Positions 32,078 to 43,445 of a stretch of DNA of 64,000 bases are shown piece after piece. The DNA lies in assembly GCA_039090855.1 (NCBI GenBank), contig CM076991.1, forward strand, positions 106,280,021 through 106,344,020, in the 5' to 3' direction. The notes beneath the pieces were generated by a model. The model saw only the letters and a list, made by a program, of their open reading frames with translations, searched no databases and had not been told where the DNA came from. Within the stretch, counting starts at the first letter, position 1. Each line of letters begins with the position of its first letter. Made by a program: the position numbers and the translations under genes. This DNA comes from Macrothele yani. Lineage: Eukaryota; Arthropoda; Arachnida; Araneae; Macrothelidae.

Positions 32078-33230
32078 ATGTATATGGAAAGCTTCCAAAA
32101 TATCAAGTTTGGTGGTCGAATCTGGCTTGTCAATTAGTTTTACTTCTTCAAAGAGGAATTTATGGTCCTTTTCGTGACCGTGCTTAGCCATCGATGACTT
32201 CTTTAGGTTACAGTTCCGAATATAGGTCTTCTGCTCCTTCAATCGAAAACGCAAGGCTCTACGGGCCTGTCCTATATACGAAGCACCCCATTCACATGGA
32301 ATTAGATAAATTTCCCACGAGTTTTTATCTTCAATATAGTCCTTGGATCCTAAAAAGTTCATTTTGTTTATGGGTTTAAGAATCACTTTAAAACTAAAGG
32401 TTTTGATAATTTTTGAAATTTTGAAGGCAAAATGGAATAATTCTCTCGTAATGGGCGCATCACAGGAGTTAATGTGGAGATAGCTTCGGTTTCCGGATTT
32501 TATTAAAGCCTTGATTATAATGGAAGGGTTGTATCCTCGCTGTACTGCAACACGTTTAAGGAAATCAAGTTCTTTTTCCAAACTGTCTTTATCCGAACAT
32601 ATAATGTATCGGGCGATATACGCAACTGTAAAAGGCGCTTAGTTTTTGTTGCCAAGGGTGATTGGACTTGGCATGTGGAGGTGAGAAAACAGCGAAAGGC
32701 TTCCGATAAATTGCGGTTGCGAGAGATCCATTTGAGCGAGTAACCAGGACGTCAAGGAATGGTAGGCATCCGTTATTTTCAGTTTCGTAGCTGAATTGAA
32801 TATGAGGATCAATGGATTTTATTTTATAAGTTTGAATAATTCCGGAATTTCAGAATCTTTTCCTTTTCGTAGAACGAAAGTATCGTCTGCATATCGTATC
32901 CATAAGTCAAATTTCACGAGTTTGGAAAAGTTTTACCTCAAATCGACGCATGTAGATTTCACATAATGTAGGTGATAGTGGGCTTCCCATGGCTAGACCT
33001 TCCGTGTGTTCATAAAACGTTCCACGGAAAGTAAAACTATTGTGTTTTATGCAAATGTCCACTAACCTTGTTATTTCCTCTACTTCAGGAATAAATGATA
33101 TCATATACAGTTTGAATATTTACGTACCATTCGTCTTGATGAAGCTAGGTCAATAACCAGCGAAATCATTGTCGAATTAAAAAAATAAATATTTGTGACA
33201 AACGTTGTATTATCATAATATACTGTAGCG

Positions 33231-34190
33231 TAAAAGAAGTCTAGTCTAACTTTTACGCTGTTTTAAACACGTCAATACACTAGGAAATAGTTCCATAAAT
33301 GAAAGAAACCTTAACGGCCAGACGAAACACGTAAACAGAAGTCAACTTACGGAAAATGTTCTTTATTCACGATGGAATGCACTACACTCTCCACACATTA
33401 TCACAACACTCTTTTCAATAATCATCCGTTTATAAAACAACGCTCTCAATAATCGCTCTCAATCATCGCTCTTATCAACACCTCTCTCAAGCAATCGATC
33501 AGTCGTCGCTTTTTATCTCTTGTTCTTATCATATAACAGGCATACGTCACGTGCATTCAAACTCAATTGTGTTGCCAAACGTATTCGTTTGAGAGAAAAG
33601 ATATTTGCTTGAAGAATACTGAGAATAAACTCAAGATTTACATAGGGAAAGAAACTAAAAAAGGAAAGTTAATCTAGAATATACGTCACAATACATTATC
33701 GTCACAAGACTGTAGTTTCTGAATTCAAGAACCTATGGGGATATTGCCCATGGTCGTTAATGATGACGAATACAAAAGTGCATGCGTATTATCACGTATG
33801 CATATTTTTATATGGTGACAATTTTCACCCAGATGTGGATTTAGCGATTGATCGGATTTAACGAACGTTTCCGTCGGTCCTGATCGCCACGTTATAAGCG
33901 GGTTCTATCGTAAAAAAAATCGAGCGATAAGGCGGGTTTATACCATGCTCACTGCGCTCGTCAATTCACTGCAACTTTTCTTTTTTCCATCACAGGGTCA
34001 AAATGTTTTTTAACAATTTCTTTTTGCTGCTGTTTCCAACGTCGTTCTCGCTGCTCTTCATCCGCTAACTTTAAGGGACTTAGCCCTCTTCTTCCTTGAT
34101 AATCATAACTGAAATATTTTTAATCAACATTTAGGACATAGTTACTTTGGCCATAATCAATAAAAATGGGAGAAATGTTTAGAAGTAACT
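33231..34190. other. No recognised feature
   Basis: AT-rich DNA without a convincing open frame. Short imperfect 'caatcatcgctct' repeats occur near 33445-33475. Confidence 0.45.
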
Positions 34191-36085
34191 TTAGTTAACT
34201 CTTTTTGCGGATGATGTACCGAGATTTCATTGGTACCTGTAATCATAACACAGTTATGATTACAGGTACAGATATAAATGAGGCAAAAATAAAATGTAAT
34301 ACATTTATTGAAAAATTGATGGAATGGCTAGATACAAATTTTCTGTTTTTAAATATTAAAAAAAACCTGAAATTATGATTTTTTGAATGGGTAATAAATA
34401 GAATCTTGAGCTACCATCTGTTTTTGTGGTAAATTGTACCCTTGAAATAGTCAATAATATTAAACATTTGGGAATAATATTGAGGATAATTTGAAATGGA
34501 ATATTAGAGCGAAGCTAGAAGAAAGGCGCAGCTCTCATTACGGGACTCGAGGTAATTAGTTGTTCGGGCACAGGCACGAGATGACACATCCGATCACCAT
34601 GATTTTTTGCATACGATTGGACATATTCCATGGTTAGGTTTTGACGCCTTCCGATTCCCGAAATTCCGTGTCATTGAGGAATAATCGTCCCAAAACCTGC
34701 ATTTTTAGTGTTTTTTTCAGGGTTTTTGGATAATGGATCGTTTGTTACCTATCTCCTCCAAAGATGTTAAGCCGATCGCGGTGACACTTGCCACAGAGAA
34801 AGGGAAGGACATGATGAGTGACATGGGGTTGGTTCATGGGTGATTGTTCGTGTCGTATAAAAATAATAACCATTAAAAACTGGCCAATTTTAATAATATT
34901 TGAAAAAAATCCGCTCTCTATACTAGACTCGGGACAATCAGTTGTTCGGGCATAGGTACGACATGACACATACTATTACCGTGATTTTTGGCATGCGACT
35001 GGCCATCGTCAGGTTTTGACGCCTTCCGATTCCCGAAATTCCGGGTCATTGAGAAATTTCAATTAAAACTAGATGGCTTTTTACTGGAACCGTTTCAGGA
35101 AAGTCGGCTCACTAACATGAATTAAAAAAAAAAATCGTTTGAATTGAAAAACAAAGAAATGGAAAGATTCCGTTTGTTAGCTCAACACTTGCTTAAATTA
35201 TAATAATAAAAGGAAGTTGGTGTATGTATGTGTGTATGTCTGTCTTCCGCGATAAAAAATGAAAAACGTAGTTCCCGATCTTTGCGCTTTGTTTACATGC
35301 AAGCTGATCACAATCAACGCGAAAGAAAGTAGTTCATGATAAATTTTAGGCATTTTATTTTTTAAGAATGTTTCGTACTTTTGTTCTGGAAGTCATAAAT
35401 TTTACGCGTTCGTGTTTTTAGAATTTGTTATAATAGACTCCTTAATGAGCTTACATTTTGCAATAGCTTCGCTCAAAATTTGCCAACTGTACCCGAGTTA
35501 TCGGTTACCGTTGGCGGCTTGTCCTAGTAATATACAAAATATTGTAAATAAAATTTCAAGGTTATTGGGTTTAATTACAAGAATTTCAAATAATTTAAAA
35601 AAGTTAAAACTTTAAAAAATGCTGTATTACAGTCTGATTTAACCATGCTTGACTTATTGTTTATTAGTATGGGATCAAACAACTAAGACTAATATACATA
35701 AATGAAAATAATTACAAAATAGGGCTGTCAAAATTTTAAATAAATTTAGGGGAATTCATATGAATATGGGGGTACGGATTAATATCTATGGATATTGAGA
35801 AATTGTAGCAGTATAGATTATTAGGTTTTACGTATAAAAGAACAAAGGAGAATAGGCATCAACATTTAATTCAGCTGAACACCGTGGGTCATGACTATCG
35901 AACTAGAAACAGAAATACATTTTTTTTACCAATGCCTAACACTCTAACCCAACAAAGATTTATTGATTACCAGGGATTGATGTTATGGAATAATCTACCT
36001 AGTCAACTAATACATATCAATAATTACTTATTTTCGAAAGCAGCTAAAAAATTATTTCCTAACAAACTAAAATGTAAAATTTAAT
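34190..36085 (+). pseudogene. Decayed LINE reverse transcriptase (jockey/CR1-like), interrupted
   Basis: Across frames one can read LFADD (near 34200-34215), then ITGTDINEAKIKCNTFIEKL and MEWLDTNFLFLNIKK (34260-34365) and NNIKHLGII (34450-34480), the palm-to-thumb order of a non-LTR RT. After about 800 bp of other DNA (34540-35390) the C-terminal part resumes: NIVNKISRLLGLITRISNN (near 35535-35600), LTYCLLVW (near 35640-35670), and an open 66-codon frame (35884-36084) GHDYRTRNRNTFFLPMPNTL, QGLMLWNNLPSQL, FSKAAKKLFPNKLKCKI, which is the usual end of such proteins. Stops and frameshifts are frequent, so this is an old insertion. Confidence 0.75.
34540..35065. repeat. Two ~140-bp repeats inside the LINE remnant
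   Basis: The unit from 'ctcg(a/g)g' through 'gttgttcgggca(c/t)agg', 'gacatgacacat', to 'ttgacgccttccgattcccg' and 'aaattccg' occurs at about 34545-34678 and 34925-35055 in direct orientation, with ~245 bp of other DNA between. Confidence 0.85.
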
Positions 36086-36119
36086 AGTAGAAAATTATTA
36101 ATCAGACCATATATGGGTA

Positions 36120-36480
36120 AATTTTATAGGTGCAGCACGTTTGGCTTGACTACTCACTTAGGGGAACTGGGATTCACTCAGGGATGTAGAAGGGCCTTAG
36201 CGCTGCTAAGGCACTTTTTTCTAGGCTTAGCGTCGGTAAGGCACTTTACATGGTTAAAGTGGGACAAATGTACCTTTAGGTGGCCATGTAGACAGAAATG
36301 GCAATTGCTGTGTTTATTCTTACACCCCGGATCCGAGACAAGGATATAGCAGGCCCGGGACTCTCCCCTTCTCAGGACTATTGGCCGTTAATCAGTGACG
36401 AATGACTGTCTATGTCTCTGGATACTCATAGTGTTCGTTAACCTCCCCCCCCTCATCACACACACGAAAAATAACAATTT
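36120..36480. other. No gene; short tandem 'cttagcg' repeat
   Basis: 'cttagcgctgctaaggcact' and 'cttagcgtcggtaaggcact' lie in tandem at about 36194-36246. Otherwise nothing recognised. Confidence 0.5.
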
Positions 36481-36483
36481 TTA

Positions 36484-36693
36484 TTCTTTTGATTGTGGTT
36501 TAACGACTACCGTGAGCAACTTAGTGGGCTGTAAGTAGTCGCTCTTCTTTAATTTAGGTCTACTGGCCCCAGGGAAAGCACAGAACCAGCGCTGTAAGAC
36601 AAACACAACATCCATGCCTCACCGGGATTCGAACCCGGACCCAACTCGGACGAATGGTCAGAAGCCATCGCTTAGACCACTGCGCCCCCGGGA
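36484..36693 (-). repeat. tRNA-derived SINE, family 1, copy 5
   Basis: Full-length relative of copy 1, from the tail side ('gattgtggtttaacgac') to the head ('accgggattcgaacccgg' includes the B box; 'cttagaccactgcgc' the A box). No clear duplication. Confidence 0.88.
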
Positions 36694-36699
36694 GCGACA

Positions 36700-37118
36700 G
36701 ATATTCATTACTGCCTCCCCTAATTCACAGGAGAAGCTGATAGGCCAAATCAATGAAAAAACACTGAATATTTAAAATATTATTTAAAACCGTTTAGAAT
36801 CACGTTCATCGCGAAGACACTTCCTTTCTTATAGAAATAAAAAAGATAGTTATCTTCTTGGAAGTTCACTCACACGTAACATTCAGTCTTTTGTTTTAAA
36901 CTGCCTAAACTCAGCAGTTTTAAAAAATAATAATAAAATCATGAATAATAAAATTGAATTAAAAATTATAAATGATTAAAACAAGTCAGACTTTAAAAAT
37001 CTTTTATAAGTCTTCTTTCCGTGGTTTTTTTTTTTTTTTTTGCCTAATCCTTTCACCGCTAAAGCACTTTTTTTATTTATAACTACATCACTGGATTCAC
37101 TCTGGCTATATATAGGCT
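36700..37118. other. No recognised feature
   Basis: AT-rich; T-run at 37026-37041. Nothing to annotate. Confidence 0.5.
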
Positions 37119-37237
37119 ATTACGTGGTGTCCATAAAGTCTTTCCCACATTGCAAAAATTAATATAAAAATGTATTACAGGTACAAGAAAGAGATTGCAC
37201 GACAATAATGGTGCACAAGTAGATTTTTTGTCCAGTG

Positions 37238-39282
37238 TCAGTACACCTGCACATGGGCGCCATTTGTGGCCCGTACGACATCTAAGCGCTATTCGATTTC
37301 ACGCCATATTTTGTTTAACATTTCAGCTGACACAGAACCAATGACGTCCGTTATTCTGTTCTTCAACGTCTCGACATTCGGAACATTGCTAGAGTAAACT
37401 TGGTCTTTCTCATAACCCCACAGAAAAAAGTCTAGAGGAGGTATGTCGGGCGATCGAGGTGGTCACGTCATGGGACCGTCGCGGCCAATCCATCTGTCCG
37501 GAAATGTGACATTCAGGAACTCATAAACCATTGTTGACCAATGTGGTGGGGCACAGTCTTGTTGGAAAATAACCGAAGGTTGGAGTGTATGCAACTGAGG
37601 TGCTACAAAAAGTTCCAGCATGTCCAGGTACACGTCACACGTTACCGTGAGCTCTATAAACAAGTTAGTAAAATCATGCAATGCATTGATTATGATACGC
37701 TTTCCAACATACCAGAAATTATTACTCAAGTTATGTAGATAATGGTTGTGGAATAAATCTCGCTCCTGTGTCCAGACCTATGACCCCATTTCGTTGATAT
37801 TCAACAGAACCGATTCACTATACAACCGGAACAACATGGTAAAGTTTTGTCGCAATCCAAGCATTTTAGGTAAGTTATGATGCACAAGGGCAATGGAATG
37901 GATCCCACTCCAGTGTCCTGACCTTTGACCCCATTTCGCCCATTTTCAATAGGGTTCGTCCCCGGGTGGTTCCTTACCACATACTAAAATTTCATCGAAA
38001 TCGAACCATTTTTACGCAAGTTATAACGCACAAGTGCAATGGAATATATCCCGCTTATGCCCTGCCTGACCTTTCACCCCATTTCGCCCATTTTCAATAA
38101 GGGTTCGTGCCCAGGTGGTTCCCAACCACATACTAAAATTTCATCGAAATCGAACCATATTTACCCATGTTATGAAGCATAAAGGCATTGGAATGAATCC
38201 CGCTTTTATGACCTGACCTTTGACCCCATTCCGCCCATTTTCAATAGGGTTCGTCCCCAGGTGGTCCCTTACCACATATTAAAATTCAATCGAAATCGAA
38301 CTATTTTTACGTAAGTTATGACGCATAAGGGCAATGGAATGGATCCCGCTCCTATGTCCTGACCTTTGACCCCATTCCGCCCATTTTCAATAGGGTTCGT
38401 CCGCAGGTGAACCCTATTGAAACCACATACTAAAATTTTGTCGAAATCGAACCATTTTTACGCAAGTTATGACGCATAAGAACAATGGAATGGATCCCGC
38501 TCCTATGTCTTGACCTTTGACCCTGCTTCGCCCATTTTCAATAGGGTTCGTCCCCAGGTCGTCCCCTACCACATACTAAAATTTCGTCGAAATCGAACCA
38601 TTTTCACGTGAGTTATCGTGCGAACGGACGGACGGACAAAGTTGGAGCATATACGCTTCTTCAACCTATGGTTGGAAAGCGTAAAAAAGAAGGGTCCAAT
38701 GATTCTCTCATACATCAGGCTGCATCATATGTTCACTTTCGGGCTAGCCCTCTATTGTTCGGTGACACAAGGGTGATTTTTTGATTCCCAGATTCGCACA
38801 TTGTGCCTATTTACTGTACCAGAGACGTCGAGAATGTGGCTTCATCTGAGAAACAGACACTGTGCAGATGATCACTATTATGAGCTATGCGCTGCAACAT
38901 CTCTGTCGCAAATGCAGCACGGCGAGGCCGGTCATCAGGTTGAAGAGCTTAAACGATCTGTACCTTGTAATATAGATGAAGACGTTTGTGTTAAATTTTG
39001 CACTGGGAATTCCAGTTCCCAGTGAAGCACGACGAATGGATTTCCTCGGGCTTCTCAGAAATGTCTCCTGCACAGCCTCAGCTGTCTCTAGTGTAACCGG
39101 TGGTCGGCCCGCTCGGGGGAAATCACCAACACTACCAGTGGCTTTAAACTTTTCATACCAAGCTTTTATATGCTTTTTTGGTCTGGTGGTGATCGTCTGT
39201 ACTCTTTTGTGAAATGACGCTGGACAGTAGCTGCCAATTTGGTCTCATGGAACGACAACACGCACGCTGCTTTTTCATGCAT
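37238..39282 (-). pseudogene. Rosa-like (DD41D) mariner transposase, interrupted
   Basis: ATG at 39282 (MHEKAACVLSFHETKLAATV) and a stop at 37238-37240 after ATNGAHVQVY. Recognisable parts: ETFLRSPRKSIRRASLGTGI (39010-39070, a helix-turn-helix linker), then after the insertion VIFQQDCAPPHWSTMVYEFL (second Asp), DRWIGRDGPMT, a TGA in place of Trp near 37467, and PPRSPDIPPLDFFLWGYEKD (third Asp). Counting through the stop gives 41 residues between these two Asp, which is why I call it rosa-like. The first catalytic block, expected near 38760-38830, is badly decayed. Inactive. Confidence 0.85.
37660..38683 (+). mobile_element. Satellite-bearing, hairpin-ended insertion in mariner copy 2
   Basis: Relative to mariner copy 1 this segment is extra. 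It holds six tandem units of about 148 bp (marked by 'gaccccattccgcccatttt' or variants near 37780, 37920, 38070, 38214, 38361, 38512). After the last unit comes 'acggacggacggacaaa' (38624-38640), then a hairpin: 'tacgcttcttcaacc' (38652-38666) pairs imperfectly with 'ggttggaaagcgta' (38670-38683). The same arm sequence, 'tacgctttccaac', lies at 37696-37708 on the left, inverted relative to the right end. Bases flanking the insertion share 'taaa', possibly a short target duplication. Confidence 0.8.
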
Positions 39283-39514
39283 GGAAGCCATTATCGATGA
39301 AATGCTCGTCTTATTCAGCAGTCACGCTCACCTAAAGAACAGATTTTTTTTTTTTTTTTGAGTGCTGTTATACTATGTGGCCAACCATTTTGTTTTAATT
39401 TACATATAATTTTTTATATTAATTTTTGTAATGAGGGACAGACTTTATGGACTCCTGAATATAGATGCCTTTTACTCAATTTCCTGTTCTGTGGTTACCC
39501 TGTACATAAGTATA

Positions 39515-40758
39515 TATACTATATTGGCAAAAGTCACCGGACACCTAGAAGAGAAACACAACAGAGCATTTATTGAAATACATTAGTACCGTGTCGGTCT
39601 ACCTTTGGCCTTAATGCATGCACTGGCCCTTCGAGACATGCTTTCGACAAGGTTTTGGAACACAGCAATAGGTATGCGCTTCCATTCAGTACATAATGCT
39701 GCCGCTAACGGTTGCTCAGTAGTAGGCCTTGGTTCCAAACTTCTTATGGGGAGCTCTAATTCATCCCATAGGTGCTCTACGGTTTAAGATTAGGGCTCTT
39801 TGCTGGCCAGTCCACACACGATACGGAATTATCGTCAAACTGCGTCGTAACAATCCTTGCTTTATGGCGGTGCATTATCCTGTTGGTACCAACAAGGCTT
39901 GGTTCCATAGTATTGCCACAGAGTTGGCAGGGCATAATTGTCCAGAATATCGAGGTAGACGTACTAGTTAACATGTTTGTCCACGATAACCAACGGGCCG
40001 GGACCATACCACGAAAAGCACCCCCACACGAGTACACTGCCAGCTCCAAACTTGACCGTAGGAACAGTACACTGTGGTAAATAGCGTTTCCCGGCTCCCG
40101 CCATACCCACACACGGCCATCAGACTAATGGATCTTGTATCTGGATTCATCAGTCCATAGGACCCGTTTCCATTCATCTGCGGTCCACAATAAATGTTAT
40201 TTACACCATGCTAAACGACCAGTAGCATTCCGAGTGGAGATGAAAGGCCTATGAGCAGCCGCACGACCACAGTAACCCATGGCATGAAGTTCTCTGAGGA
40301 TGGTACGTGTACATACAGAGGTCCCAGCATTTTTACTCACGTGCACACTGAGGTCTTGTGCAGTACTCCGTCGGTTAGCTGTAACGACTCTCCTGAGGAT
40401 TCAACGTCCTCTATCACTGATTTTCTTTAGTCTGCCGGTTCGTTTTACTGCTTCGGGCACGTCATGTGTCTTCCACTTATTCAGTACATCCAAAACTGTT
40501 GACTTGGGTATGTTTAAAAGCCTCTCGGTTTCTCTTATGGACAACCCACTAATATAACACCCAACAATCTTTCCTTTCTCAAAGTCAGTTCTCTCCCGCC
40601 GCGACATTTTCACTCAACCTCATAGGGCAATTTGATCGCGGTGAGCTGCAGGTTTGTTTTTATACCGGTTGCAGCTGTACCGTGAGTCTTAACAACGCAG
40701 CGGATCCGTTCATTTGCTTTTGAGGGGTGTCCGGTGACTTTTGTCAATATAGTGTATA
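39515..40758 (-). mobile_element. Tc1-like element with ~30-bp inverted ends
   Basis: Left 'ctatattggcaaaagtcacc' and right (minus) 'ctatattgacaaaagtcacc', both followed by 'ggacacc', with TA-rich borders. It encloses a decayed transposase. Confidence 0.9.
39583..40607 (-). pseudogene. Tc1-like transposase, heavily frameshifted
   Basis: The N terminus is intact for 69 codons from an ATG at 40607 (MSRRERTDFEKGKIVGCYIS, then SIRETERLLNIPKSTVLDVL, a clear helix-turn-helix). Downstream blocks scatter over frames: RVLWTDESRYKIH-like sequence near 40130-40165, the PNLKP catalytic Glu region near 39785-39840 (WPAKSPNLKP), and a C-terminal GRPTRY before the TAA at 39583-39585. I count at least three frame changes. 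Confidence 0.85.
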
Positions 40759-42057
40759 TTATTTATGTCTTCCATGCTATAAAATTAATATTGAAATGTA
40801 ATATGGTCATATGTAACCCCATAACGAAAAATAAATGAAACGAAACGAAATGAAAATCTTTACGCTGGTGCTGATGATGGCCTGTTCCTCGAAATGCGTG
40901 TTTAGTCCGTGATCAAAAAAAATTATTATTTTAACAAATACCTGTCATTAAGTCAATGCTCCGTGAGTTATCAAAGACCTACTATTTACCTTCAAGTGGA
41001 GACAGTTAATCCACCACGCTGATGCACATCGACGCCACAGCGGCTCCAACTAATTACACAGCACTCGCACTACGTGGGAAGCAAAAAGTGGACGGAATGC
41101 AACCTTAAATGTTAAAGGAAAATGAAATCGAGAAATTCAAAGACGCTTTTTTCCACGCGAAGTTTTGTAACACGCCGATGTAATATATATTATGTTTTAT
41201 GAGACCACTCACAGGGATGGTAAGCACGCGTTAAATACACAGGATATATCGTTCTAGGGGTGGGGAAGGATTAGTAGCATTCAGTCCAGTAACACTCACA
41301 CAAAAGGATTTCAAGGCTGCATTAGAACAACAAAAGACATACTATTATGCGAAACACTTTTGGCTACTTTTCTGGATGATTAACACAAGTGAACATCGCA
41401 AATGATATGTTACACTTGCAAAAAAATTATGGAGAATATAAAGCCTCCACCCCAGTTTATTTCCCTTTATCTAAAAGGTTCCTTGCTGTACTCCACCCCT
41501 GCACACCCACGCATATTTACGCGGAAGATCGCAATTCCAAGGTTTGCTCTCTCAGTCGGCGTTAATAGAAATGCTCGGAGAATGTTAGGCGGTGACTCAA
41601 AATCGCCTTCGGTTTTTCTCTAAAGCTGCATCGTGATATGACTGTATTTTAAATAAAACTGTGCGATTGTCTATCTATCTATCAAACTATCTAATCTTGC
41701 TCGGCTTTAAACACACTGGAACCTTGTTTATACGTTTTTCAAGGGACCAAGTAAAATTAACGTACAATTGAAAAAACTTATAAACCAAACATCGCACGTT
41801 TCCAAGAAGGCAGCACATTGCTTTGTTGAAACGTATGGCGTCTTCCTTCAAAGAATGCACAAAGTTTACCTAGTTAACAGTAGCCGTTAGCTAGGTACTA
41901 GTTAAACTTCAACTACGTAGTATAGTTAAATCTCTATATAGTACTTTAACTATGTAGTATGCAAAAATCCTCTAAATACGTGGCGTCAGTTGAATAAATA
42001 AATCCATCGCTCTTTCCACTATAAGCAACGCACAGCAACCGAAAAATTGTTATTCGG
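40759..42057. other. No recognised gene
   Basis: 40795-40852 ends in 'aaaataaatgaaacgaaacg', a simple tail resembling those of LINEs, so the Tc1 may have entered a LINE 3' end; evidence is thin. A short TATC repeat lies at 41672-41684. Short frames have no domain. Confidence 0.4.
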
Positions 42058-42130
42058 CCACCGTCGGGGAATTGAATCCCGAATCTCTCGATATCTAGCC
42101 GAGCGGCGCGTTAGCCTTACACCACAGCGG
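42058..42130 (-). other. tRNA-like sequence (73 nt)
   Basis: On the minus strand CCGCTGT (42124-42130) pairs over 7 bp with ACGGTGG (42058-42064), allowing G-T. A T loop TTCAATT has a four-pair stem, and a five-pair anticodon-like stem encloses CTAGATA, which would put AGA at the anticodon. The D stem is only three pairs, position 37 would be T, and an AGA (Ser) tRNA should have a long variable arm that is lacking. I therefore favour a tRNA-derived repeat or pseudogene over a working tRNA gene. Confidence 0.45.
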
Positions 42131-42251
42131 CCAACAATTCACGGCGCTATGTGTGATTTTCTTTTTCAGTCAGCTTCTGACATCATAAATCCGTAAGATG
42201 GGCTCAGCTACTGAGACGGCTCCAGCTGGTGGGTATTAACGGCACTGGCTA

Positions 42252-43340
42252 TATACACTGAGTGGCCACTTTATTATGACCACCTGACAGTTTTAAGCAA
42301 ATGAGCTATGGCTGCACGCTGTTGCCGCCAGAGGGCGAGGGTAGTATAAAAAGGGAAAGCATAGTGCTTGCGACAGTAGTAGAAGTGATTTTTGGGTGAC
42401 GAGATGGGTAAAAAATGCGATTTGACGGACTTTCAACGTGGGATGAGTTTAGGAGCTCGGAGCCATGGAGCGAGTATCACCGAAACCGCCGCATTCGTGA
42501 AATGTTCCAAAGCAGCTGTTGTTAAAGTGTTTAAAGACTGGACTGCCAGTCAAAAAACTGGGTCTCTATGTGCAACGTGTGGTCGTCATCGACTAGGGAC
42601 TGCTCGGGCGAAACGGAGAGTGTCCAAACTGGTAACAGACAACAGAAGGGCAACAGTGCAGCAAATTACAGACCATCTTAATCAAGGATCCCCTCAAATG
42701 ATCTCTGCATGCACTGTTCGCCGTACACTGCATCGGATGGGATATGGCAGCCGAAGGCCTGTTCGACCACCTTTGCTGTCTGCAGTTAACAAGAGAAAAC
42801 GTCTCCAGTTCGTACAGGAGCACAAGGATTGGACAGTCGATAATAGGAAACAAATTATGTGGTCAGATGAATCACGTTTTCAGTTGCACCATGCCGATGG
42901 CCGAGTGAGAATTTGGCGGAAACAGCACGAAAAGCATGGACCCCAAATGCATTGCCACAACCCTTCAAGCAGGTGGAGACAACGTTATGGTTTGGGGAAT
43001 GCTTTCCTGGCATGCTTTGGGCCCTTTAATTCGTGTTGGTCAACGTCTGACTGGCCCATCATGTCTAAACATCGTAGCAGGCCAAGTGAATCCTGTCGTG
43101 TGGATGGTTTATCCCAATGGCGATGGCTACTTTCAACAAGATAATGCGTCGTGCCATAGTGCTCGTATTGTACAGGATTGGTTTCAGGAACATGCTGGTG
43201 AGTTTACTATGCTTAGGTGGCCCCCACAATCTCCAGATCTCAACCCCATTGAGAACTTGTGGGATGAAGTTGAACGAGCCATCAAACAGCTGGATCCACA
43301 ACCCTGCAATCTCACACTCCTGGAAAGTGCTATTCATCAA
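42252..43340 (+). mobile_element. Tc1-like element, 3'-truncated (DD36E spacing)
   Basis: The left end starts 'tatacactgagtggccactt'. The matching inverted right end is absent: homology to Tc1 stops in the last part of the transposase at about 43340, followed by A-rich unrelated DNA. Confidence 0.85.
42404..43340 (+). pseudogene. Tc1-like transposase lacking its C terminus
   Basis: Starts MGKKCDLTDFQRGMSLGARS, then ITETAAFVKCSKAAVVKVFK (first helix-turn-helix) and KLVTDNRRATVQQITDHLNQ (second). The first catalytic Asp is in IMWSDESRFQLHHADGRVRI. A frameshift near 42945 moves to the frame of GGDNVMVWGMLSWHALGPLI, with the second Asp in YFQQDNASCHSARIVQDWF and the Glu in DLNPIENLWDEVERAI. Thirty-six residues separate them, as in the copy at 5614-6583. 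The last ~30 residues, normally ending near a GGATQY-like motif, are replaced by unrelated ESTKVNLRKKKK. Start chosen at the second Met because it aligns with the MGK start of the other copy. Confidence 0.9.
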
Positions 43341-43445
43341 GAATCAACTAAAGTAAACCTGAGAAAAAAGAAAAAATTTAAACCAATGGGGAAAAATCTT
43401 GTCTCTCATTGTCTAACGAGTAACGAAGCAATAGCGGACCCGTGA

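Larger units (their letters stand above)
30763..33104 (-). pseudogene. Penelope-like RT plus GIY-YIG endonuclease (interrupted)
   Basis: The N-terminal visible part (32907-33104) has GLAMGSPLSPTLCEIYMRRF, an RT palm motif typical of Penelope-like elements. Between 32582 and 32906 the frame is disturbed. The 216-codon frame starting at 32581 has ELDFLKRVAVQRGY, then IYLIP (about residue 91) and SYIGQARRALRFRLKEQKTY (about 101-120), the two halves of a GIY-YIG nuclease, and later MAKHGHEKDHKFLFEEVKLI. The true C terminus, after the Tc1, reads from 30866 down to a TGA at 30763-30765 (VYQKSSQLVNDMAST). RT and GIY-YIG together would nick and prime integration. The fingers domain is missing, so the copy is 5'-truncated. 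Confidence 0.88.
30634..33230 (-). mobile_element. Penelope-like element with inverted terminal copy, split by Tc1
   Basis: The left border region (30634-30770) reads, in the plus sense, 'gataatacaacatttgtcac', 'aaatatttatttcttcaa', 'gacctaggttcatcaggacg'. The right border (33120-33225) has the same words inverted ('gtgacaaacgttgtattatc', 'cgtcttgatgaagctaggtc'). So an inverted copy of the 3' end is joined to the 5'-truncated RT frame, an arrangement known for Penelope-like elements, whose terminal repeats can be direct or inverted. A Tc1 (30870-32077) interrupts it. Confidence 0.8.
37121..39462 (-). mobile_element. Rosa-like mariner element, copy 2, with a nested insertion
   Basis: Ends match copy 1 (15823-17917): left 'tgtccataaagtctttccca' followed by 'cattgcaaaaattaatataa', right (minus strand) 'agtccataaagtctgtccct' followed by 'cattacaaaaattaatataa'. 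The inside is colinear with copy 1, except that it lacks the tandem expansion and carries ~1.0 kb of extra DNA at about 37660-38683. Confidence 0.88.

Noticed and set aside
37541..37738. Plus-strand frame across the mariner and the nested insertion
   Set aside because: Antisense to the transposase and crosses the insertion junction.
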